From positions 1 to 16,846 of the forward strand of contig CAKPAK010000036.1 of the NCBI GenBank assembly GCA_934132915.1: a stretch of DNA of 16,846 bases, written 5' to 3'. A program made the translations under genes and the position numbers. Below are positions 1-3,850 of the stretch, one piece after another. The notes under the pieces are model-generated. The model searched no databases. It was not told the origin of the DNA and was given only the letters and a program-made list of their open reading frames with translations. Origin of the DNA: an uncultured Bacilli bacterium (GTDB taxonomy: Bacteria > Bacillota_I > Bacilli_A > RF39 > UBA660). Numbering within the stretch: the stretch's first letter is position 1; each line of letters begins with the position of its first letter.

Positions 1-253
1 CTTGAAATATTTTTTTTAACTCTTTAATATATTTAAATATTTGTTGATACGGAGGAACTAAAATTACCCTTCCACCTAACCTCTTAATTTCATCGTAAGG
101 AATATCTGTAGAATCACGATCACAAATAAAATCAAATTGGATTTTATTTCGATCAATATGCCTGTAATAATTCATCACAACAGCCTCTACTCCACCACCT
201 AGCCATTTTCCCATAATATGCGCAACAATCGTTGGCTCTGTCTTTTTTCCCAT
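1..253 (-). CDS. GT4-type glycosyltransferase, N-terminal fragment (cut by window edge)
   Basis: Open frame of 84 codons starting at ATG 253-251 and running off the left edge, so only the N-terminus is seen. It begins MGKKTEPTIVAHIMGKWLGG, continues through GGVEAVVMNYYRHID and then IQFDFICD. This is the usual opening of GT-B fold, family GT4 glycosyltransferases of capsule/exopolysaccharide loci: a first beta strand, a GGxE-type glycine loop, then an M-N-xYRxIDRxKIQFDF segment. TAGGAG lies 8 nt before the ATG; the upstream out-of-frame ATG at 260 soon loses the family similarity. It is the third gene of the unit that starts near 1925, after the sugar-phosphate transferase, and probably adds a sugar to the lipid-linked oligosaccharide that enzyme starts. 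Donor and acceptor cannot be told. The C-terminal nucleotide-sugar domain lies outside the window. Confidence 0.85.
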   Translation of the reverse strand, partial: MGKKTEPTIVAHIMGKWLGGGVEAVVMNYYRHIDRNKIQFDFICDRDSTDIPYDEIKRLGGRVILVPPYQQIFKYIKELKKIFQ

Positions 254-266
254 TCCATCAACTCCT

Positions 267-288
267 AAAAAAAAGTAATACATTACTT
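267..288 (-). terminator. Possible intergenic terminator/attenuator before the glycosyltransferase
   Basis: Read on the minus strand, AAGTAAT-GT-ATTACTT is followed at once by a run of T and then the AGGAG of the glycosyltransferase. As RNA it would fold as a 5-bp stem with a 6-nt loop. It lies in the 100-bp gap after the sugar-phosphate transferase. The stem is pure A/T except for one G-C pair, so it may be only a weak pause or partial terminator that lowers expression of the next gene. The rest of the gap (289-353) is A/T-rich, and I see no convincing promoter in it. Confidence 0.3.
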
Positions 289-353
289 CTGTATCACTTA
301 ATTTATTTTTATTTATATAATAAGTAATCTTAAATAATGTTATTTTAATAATA

Positions 354-1040
354 CTATTTTGCACCACTTTTCCAAATAACTGCTTTAATTGTACAAAAAA
401 TACATTTTAAATCTAATAGTAAAGATTTATTATTTACATAAAAATATTCTAGTTCTAACCTTTCTTCATAAGTTGTTTCCGATCTACCATGACTAGCCCA
501 CCAACCAGAAATACCTGGCCTTACTGCTTCATAAATATTATGATTGCCATTATGCGCATCCAATTCTCCTTTTACTAAAGGCCTTGGTCCAATCAATGAC
601 ATATCTCCTTTTAATACATTAATAAATTGAGGCAACTCATCTAAACTTGTTTTTCTTAAAATATGACCAATTTTTGTAATTCTAGGGTCATTGCCCAATT
701 TTTGAAATTTTTTCCATTCTTTTTTATATTTATTTTGCTTAAGTAACTCTTTTAATACCTCATCTGCATTATATACCATAGTTCTAAATTTATATAATTT
801 AAATTCTTTCCCATTTTTGCCGATTCTATTTTGGCAATAAAATATTGGTTTAAAATCTCCCATCGTTATAGCAATAATTTTATAAATTATTGCTACTGGA
901 ATGATAAAAATCATTCCAATAATTCCACATAAAATATCAAATGTTCTTTTAACTACATTATAACTTAATTCCTTGATTTTAAATATAATTCTAGTATTTC
1001 CCTTATTGTTTAATTCTAATTCATCCAACTGCGAAAACAT
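354..1040 (-). CDS. Polyprenyl-phosphate sugar-1-phosphate transferase (bacterial sugar transferase family)
   Basis: A 228-residue monotopic phosphoglycosyl transferase (PF02397 family, short PglC/EpsL-like form). It moves a sugar-1-phosphate from a nucleotide sugar to undecaprenyl phosphate at the inner membrane face, the first step of capsule, exopolysaccharide or glycoprotein glycan assembly. Visible marks: basic KRxxD at 31-35 before one hydrophobic membrane segment (about 36-60); FYCQNRIGKNG at 67-77; KFRTM at 84-88; DPRIT at 118-122; LDELPQ at 133-138 with the Asp-Glu catalytic pair; IGPRP at 150-154; RPGISGWW at 174-181. It lacks the long multi-helix N-terminus of WbaP/CpsE-type enzymes. 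ATG start with AAGGAG 6 nt upstream. It lies 31 bp after the cohesin-like gene and 100 bp before the glycosyltransferase, same strand. Which sugar is used cannot be told from sequence. Confidence 0.93.
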   Translation of the reverse strand: MFSQLDELELNNKGNTRIIFKIKELSYNVVKRTFDILCGIIGMIFIIPVAIIYKIIAITMGDFKPIFYCQNRIGKNGKEFKLYKFRTMVYNADEVLKELLKQNKYKKEWKKFQKLGNDPRITKIGHILRKTSLDELPQFINVLKGDMSLIGPRPLVKGELDAHNGNHNIYEAVRPGISGWWASHGRSETTYEERLELEYFYVNNKSLLLDLKCIFCTIKAVIWKSGAK

Positions 1041-1071
1041 AAACTACTCCTTCCTATTCATCCATATTCCC

Positions 1072-1905
1072 TCATTTTCCTTTTTTTAAAAGAAATAAAC
1101 CAATCACAAAAACGCCACCAAAAAATAACATCATAATCGACCATTTCTTCTTATAAGAATTATCTTGTTTATAATGATTTTTATTGATTTGAATATCCTC
1201 TTCTCTTTTCACCTTTATCTGATATTCTTCTTTAATATCATCAATACTAGCTTGAATAGTAATTACATTTTCTTTTGCATCCTCTAATTTTTGACTAGAA
1301 ATATCAATATTAGTTCCTGGATATTTTGCAATGGGTTTCAAATCTAACTCATCAATATCACTCTTTACAAAGACACTATATTCATAAGTATTTTCCTTTA
1401 AAGAAATTTGAACAAGACTAGATTCTATCTTTTCAATTAAATTCCCCTCAATAGCTTCTTTTTTCCCTTTAGTATCCCCTATTGTTACTTGTAAATTTTC
1501 ACTTTCTAAATTTAAAACTTTCCCACTCATCGTAGTCGCTTGAACATTACTAATATTAATATTCCCCTTTTGAATTGTTGATTCATTTGCAACAAAGACT
1601 TGAACCTCTCCTAAAACAACTTCCCCACTTACTCCGTTCGGAAAAGTAATCTCATGCTTTACTCCAACAGCTTTATCTTGATAAGAAGAATTCACCTGAA
1701 ACCTTCCCGTTATATCATTACTGTAATAAACAAAATTAAATTCTAATTTCTTAACTTTTTCCTCAAAATTTTCTGTTAATGCAATACTTTTAGTTTCTCC
1801 TTTAGCTAAATTGATTTCACTTTCCTCTAAACTTAAGGCCTCTACTCGACTTATGAATAAAAATACAATAAGAATACTAAATAATAAATCGAATATTTTC
1901 TTCAT
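1072..1905 (-). CDS. Membrane-anchored surface protein with cohesin-like and cadherin-like domains
   Basis: 277 residues. The N-terminal signal peptide ends near VEA (residues 21-23). Residues about 24-140 look like a cohesin-type beta sandwich: alternating strands, with a motif of the type VSGEVVLGEVQVFVA and a later INISNVQAT strand, as in bacterial cohesin domains. Residues about 165-235 resemble the cadherin-like beta-sandwich domain (PF12733): YEYSVFVKSDIDELDLKPIA, then ENVITIQAS and a closing YQIKVKRE. A hydrophobic helix near 255-273 followed by KKGK anchors the C-terminus; there is no LPXTG. An upstream GTG (1908) is in frame, but ATG 1905 sits 7 nt from AGGAG and is preferred. It is the first gene of the polysaccharide unit, so it may bind or display a cell-surface component, but its ligand is unknown. 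Domain names are by eye and moderately sure. Confidence 0.75.
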   Translation of the reverse strand: MKKIFDLLFSILIVFLFISRVEALSLEESEINLAKGETKSIALTENFEEKVKKLEFNFVYYSNDITGRFQVNSSYQDKAVGVKHEITFPNGVSGEVVLGEVQVFVANESTIQKGNINISNVQATTMSGKVLNLESENLQVTIGDTKGKKEAIEGNLIEKIESSLVQISLKENTYEYSVFVKSDIDELDLKPIAKYPGTNIDISSQKLEDAKENVITIQASIDDIKEEYQIKVKREEDIQINKNHYKQDNSYKKKWSIMMLFFGGVFVIGLFLLKKGK

Positions 1906-1931
1906 CACTCTACTCCTATCCTTATAAATAA

Positions 1932-1960
1932 ATTATAAAGATTTTCTCATCATTAGTCAA
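1932..1960 (-). promoter_or_regulatory. Sigma-A-type promoter of the cohesin/sugar-transferase unit
   Basis: Minus-strand TTGACT (1960-1955), a 17-bp spacer, then TATAAT (1937-1932). This is one mismatch from the vegetative consensus with ideal spacing. Transcription would begin near 1925, giving a leader of about 20 nt containing AGGAG before the ATG at 1905. Confidence 0.8.
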
Positions 1961-2012
1961 CACTTCGACAATATTTTACCCTCTATCAAAAGAAAAAAAA
2001 TATAAACCTAAC

Positions 2013-2048
2013 AAAAAAAAGAAAGATTTTCTCATCTTAAAATATCTT
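2013..2048 (-). terminator. Probable intrinsic terminator of the LppM-like lipoprotein gene
   Basis: On the minus strand AAGA-(TA)-TTTT (2048-2039) pairs with AAAATCTT (2030-2023), an 8-bp stem with a 2-nt bulge and an 8-nt loop. It is followed by TC and eight T (2020-2013). It lies just past the lipoprotein stop and before the next promoter, as expected of a terminator, though the stem is A/T-rich. Confidence 0.5.
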
Positions 2049-2073
2049 CCTTTTTTCTCTTTCATACCATCAA

Positions 2074-3195
2074 CTATTTATGTTCATTCCAAGGCAAATT
2101 ATCTTGCGTATTATCTTCTTGATAAGGAGGAAAAATAGGATCATGCCTCTTTTGCTCATCTTTCATCGAGTGAGAAGTATCATTGAAAGAAACATCGGGA
2201 AAAATATCTTGTGACCTTTCTTTTTCTGTAAAAACAGAAGCACTTTCTTTCTTCGCATCATCAAAAATACTTACATTTTCCTTTTCCTCGCTTTTTTCAT
2301 CTACCAAAGAATTGGTATTATCACAATTCTCAATAACTTCCATTGAAGTCTCTTTCATCTTTTGGGTAACTTCTTTCTCTTTCCTTTTATTTTTTCGCTT
2401 TTTTCGTGAGATGAAAAACACTCCTCCTCCGATCACGATCGCAATGAAAAGAAAAATTCCCAAATAAATATTTCCCATATTGTATAATTCAAAAGTAAAT
2501 TCGATTTTATCCACCTGATCAGAAGAAAGACTCCACTTCAGATTTTTATTATCATTAGTTGTACTAGTCGCATTATTACTTCGTGCTGAATAAGGCAAAA
2601 CCACATTAAAACTAAGATCCATATTCTTAGTCATACTAGAAAAATCCATATTAAAATCATTATCTAAAGAATCATCACTATCTTCATCATCAAATAAAGA
2701 AGAATCAAAATCATCCTCATCCTCTATAGTCGTATCACTAGAATTATCTTCATTAGAAGAATCATTCGCCGTATTCAACTCACTATCCGAAGCATCAAAA
2801 TCAAATTTCGCAATATAGGTATTTTTAAAAATTCCTTTTTTTATACGAAAAATACTTTGATCACTATCTTCATCCAAAATACCAGATAAACGATAACTCG
2901 TATCTTTTGAGGAGCTAACTCCATCAATATTTTGAATTACTCGTGAAATTTTAAATCCTTTCATCTCATTATCAGAATAATCTTCAACCTGAAATCCCTT
3001 ATCTTTTAAATCTTTTTTATCACTTTCTTTTAATAACTCCTGCTCTCCAAACAAAGAACTATCAAGTGCATAAATAATTGAAAAATTCATTGATTTATCT
3101 TTTTTAATTTCCATATTTGCATTAAACTTTACACAACCAGTTAAGAAAAAGATAAAAAAAACCACCCCTAAAAATTGACCAATTCTTTTTAACAT
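2074..3195 (-). CDS. LppM-domain-like lipoprotein with acidic linker, TM helix and cytoplasmic tail
   Basis: 373 residues from ATG 3195. GGAGG lies 10 nt upstream, and a longer frame would need a TTG placed before that site. A lipoprotein signal peptide has lipobox LTGC with Cys21 as the lipidated residue. Residues about 22-132 (start VKFNANMEIKKDKSMNFSI) resemble the LppM lipoprotein domain of Gram-positive bacteria. Residues 133-184 are a strikingly Asp/Ser/Glu-rich linker. Residues about 185-240 are a further beta-rich part (FNVVLPYSA, IEFTFELYN). A TM helix spans about 242-263, then KKRKNKRKEKE (positive-inside) and a roughly 100-residue polar, probably disordered tail with prolines near the end. 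So it is tethered twice, by lipid and by helix. It forms its own unit with promoter near 3273-3302 and terminator near 2013-2048. Its function is unknown; envelope sensing or scaffolding is only a guess. Confidence 0.8.
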   Translation of the reverse strand: MLKRIGQFLGVVFFIFFLTGCVKFNANMEIKKDKSMNFSIIYALDSSLFGEQELLKESDKKDLKDKGFQVEDYSDNEMKGFKISRVIQNIDGVSSSKDTSYRLSGILDEDSDQSIFRIKKGIFKNTYIAKFDFDASDSELNTANDSSNEDNSSDTTIEDEDDFDSSLFDDEDSDDSLDNDFNMDFSSMTKNMDLSFNVVLPYSARSNNATSTTNDNKNLKWSLSSDQVDKIEFTFELYNMGNIYLGIFLFIAIVIGGGVFFISRKKRKNKRKEKEVTQKMKETSMEVIENCDNTNSLVDEKSEEKENVSIFDDAKKESASVFTEKERSQDIFPDVSFNDTSHSMKDEQKRHDPIFPPYQEDNTQDNLPWNEHK

Positions 3196-3259
3196 TACTT
3201 TACATCCTCCAAAAAAAACAACCAAACCTCACCTATTCATTTTTCTACTTTCACTCCTC

Positions 3260-3279
3260 CTATCTTAATATTAAGATAG
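3260..3279. promoter_or_regulatory. Perfect 20-bp palindrome, likely operator of the lipoprotein gene
   Basis: CTATCTTAATATTAAGATAG is identical to its reverse complement over all 20 bases. It covers the putative -10 hexamer of the lipoprotein promoter and the start region just downstream. Size and position fit a repressor of the dimeric winged-helix type. No regulator gene is adjacent, so the binding protein is unknown. Confidence 0.6.
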
Positions 3280-3302
3280 CATAAATTTTAATAAGAAGTA
3301 AA
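3273..3302 (-). promoter_or_regulatory. Putative extended -10 promoter of the lipoprotein gene
   Basis: Minus-strand TTTACT (3302-3297), an 18-bp spacer, then TATCTT (3278-3273) preceded by TGC, which makes an extended -10. Each hexamer has four of six consensus bases. The -10 sits inside the 20-bp palindrome. The leader to the ATG at 3195 is about 70 nt and carries a second GGAGGAG (near 3259) that serves no long frame. Confidence 0.5.
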
Positions 3303-3452
3303 GTATTTTAACGAAAAAAGAAAAAAATTATTTTCATCTAATTTTTAATTTACAGTAAACGCCAAAAAAAACTTAAAAATTAAAGAATATATTAATTTAA
3401 TTAACTAAAAAAGAACAAAAATAAAAAAAGCAAAAAAAATAAAATACAAAAA
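3303..3452. other. Gene-free A/T-rich spacer
   Basis: Almost only A and T with long A runs. I see one A/T-only inverted repeat (TAATTTTTAA at 3339-3348 against TTAAAAATTA at 3373-3382), which is too A/T-biased to mean much. No coding frame with a ribosome binding site. It separates the divergent lipoprotein promoter from the small-RNA promoter. Confidence 0.5.
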
Positions 3453-3457
3453 ATGAC

Positions 3458-3486
3458 TTGCTTTTTTCATCATTTTATATTATGAT
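3458..3486 (+). promoter_or_regulatory. Promoter of the candidate small RNA
   Basis: TTGCTT (3458-3463), a 17-bp spacer, then TATGAT (3481-3486, one mismatch from consensus). The predicted start is near 3493, exactly where the first hairpin begins. An overlapping alternative is ATGACT (3453-3458), 17 bp, TATATT (3476-3481). Confidence 0.55.
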
Positions 3487-3492
3487 GAATAT

Positions 3493-3592
3493 GGCATAAG
3501 AAATTATGCTCACTCCATACGAAATAAAATGTAGGAGTGTATTCAACCAAAACCCCCTGAAGCTAGGTCGAGAGACCTAGCATTTTTTGTTT
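3493..3592 (+). ncRNA. Candidate small RNA with three hairpins, C-rich segment and terminator
   Basis: From the predicted start the RNA folds as three successive hairpins. H1 is GCATAA-GAAA-TTATGC (3494-3509), a 6-bp stem with a GNRA-type loop. H2 is CACTCC-a-TAC, a 10-nt loop, then GTA-GGAGTG (3511-3539), nine pairs with one bulged A. H3 is GCTAGGTC-GAGA-GACCTAGC (3562-3581), eight pairs with a GNRA loop, followed by A and TTTTTT, a strong intrinsic terminator. Between H2 and H3 lies an unpaired, C-rich stretch with ACCCCCT (3552-3558), the type of site by which Gram-positive small RNAs pair with Shine-Dalgarno regions. No frame with a ribosome binding site fits inside. I do not recognise it as a named RNA family. 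The promoter, fold and terminator together make a real RNA likely; its role is not known. Confidence 0.6.
3562..3588 (+). terminator. Strong intrinsic terminator of the candidate small RNA
   Basis: Perfect 8-bp stem GCTAGGTC/GACCTAGC with a GAGA loop, then A and six T, with more T after one G. It is one of the most GC-rich hairpins in the gap. On the minus strand the stem is followed by TTCAGGGGGTTTTGG, so termination in that direction would be poor. Confidence 0.85.
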
Positions 3593-3768
3593 TACCAGTA
3601 ACCAAGTATTTATAAGGGGTTTATGGAGTTTTACTACTTACAACCGTATTATATTAAATACAAATTAGATACACTATATCTGAATTCAAAAATGTCGAAA
3701 CCTCTTATTTTATCTACGTTTGAAATTATTTTCCCCTCTTGAGGTGGTAGAGGATGGTCGATATAACA
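3589..3768. other. Structured gene-free segment upstream of the R-M gene
   Basis: No convincing gene. It contains a partial direct repeat, GTTTTACCAGTAACC (3589-3603) and GTTTTACTACTTACAACC (3628-3645); a block complementary to the small RNA (3616-3629); a near-palindrome GTATTATATTAAATAC (3646-3661); a hairpin AGATA-CACTA-TATCT (3667-3681); and a longer inverted repeat, TCGA-aa-CCTCT (3695-3705) against AGAGG-atgg-TCGA (3749-3761). A weak minus-strand TATAAT (3653-3648) lacks a good -35. This density of repeats could be a recombination or attachment region left by the arrival of the R-M gene, or a second structured RNA. The sequence alone does not decide. Confidence 0.35.
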
Positions 3769-3796
3769 TTGACAAATTTTTTTTAAATTAAATTTT

Positions 3797-3813
3797 AATC
3801 ACAACTTGTGATT
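3797..3813. promoter_or_regulatory. Palindrome overlapping the R-M promoter -35
   Basis: AATCACAA-C-TTGTGATT, a perfect 8+8 dyad around a single C. Its right arm contains the -35 hexamer TTGTGA of the R-M promoter, so a protein bound here would block or modulate transcription. It is followed by eight T and could alternatively act as a weak terminator for anything read from upstream (6-bp stem, 5-nt loop). Confidence 0.5.
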
Positions 3814-3834
3814 TTTTTTAATCTAGTGTATAAT
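3806..3834 (+). promoter_or_regulatory. Promoter of the Type IIG restriction-modification gene
   Basis: TTGTGA (3806-3811), a 17-bp spacer and a consensus TATAAT (3829-3834). The start would fall near 3840, giving a leader of only about 10 nt that begins with the AGGTGG ribosome binding site. The spacer contains a T8 tract (3812-3819). A perfect TTGACA at 3769-3774 has only a weak, badly spaced -10 (TTTAAT at 3794-3799), so any second promoter there is doubtful. Confidence 0.7.
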
Positions 3835-3850
3835 GACAATAGGTGGTATC

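Noticed and set aside
2183..2467. Plus-strand 94-codon frame inside the lipoprotein gene
   Set aside because: Mirror of the Lys/Glu-rich tail of the lipoprotein read on the other strand; no ribosome binding site and low complexity.
3339..3382. 10-bp inverted repeat TAATTTTTAA/TTAAAAATTA
   Set aside because: Only A and T in a nearly pure A/T stretch; expected by chance and no T run in the right place.
3493..3655. par/Fst-type toxin-antitoxin RNA pair converging on one terminator
   Set aside because: The minus strand has only a weak promoter, no small hydrophobic toxin frame was found, and the repeated blocks are inverted, so the two RNAs would share rather than complement them.
3541..3660. 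CRISPR repeat or tracrRNA remnant (GTTTTAC...AAC-like segments)
   Set aside because: The two similar segments share only part of their bases, are about 39 bases apart, do not recur, and no cas gene is present.
3490..3850. Riboswitch or T-box controlling the R-M gene
   Set aside because: The terminator lies 260 bases upstream of the gene, which has its own promoter at 3806-3834; no T-box or known aptamer core was seen.
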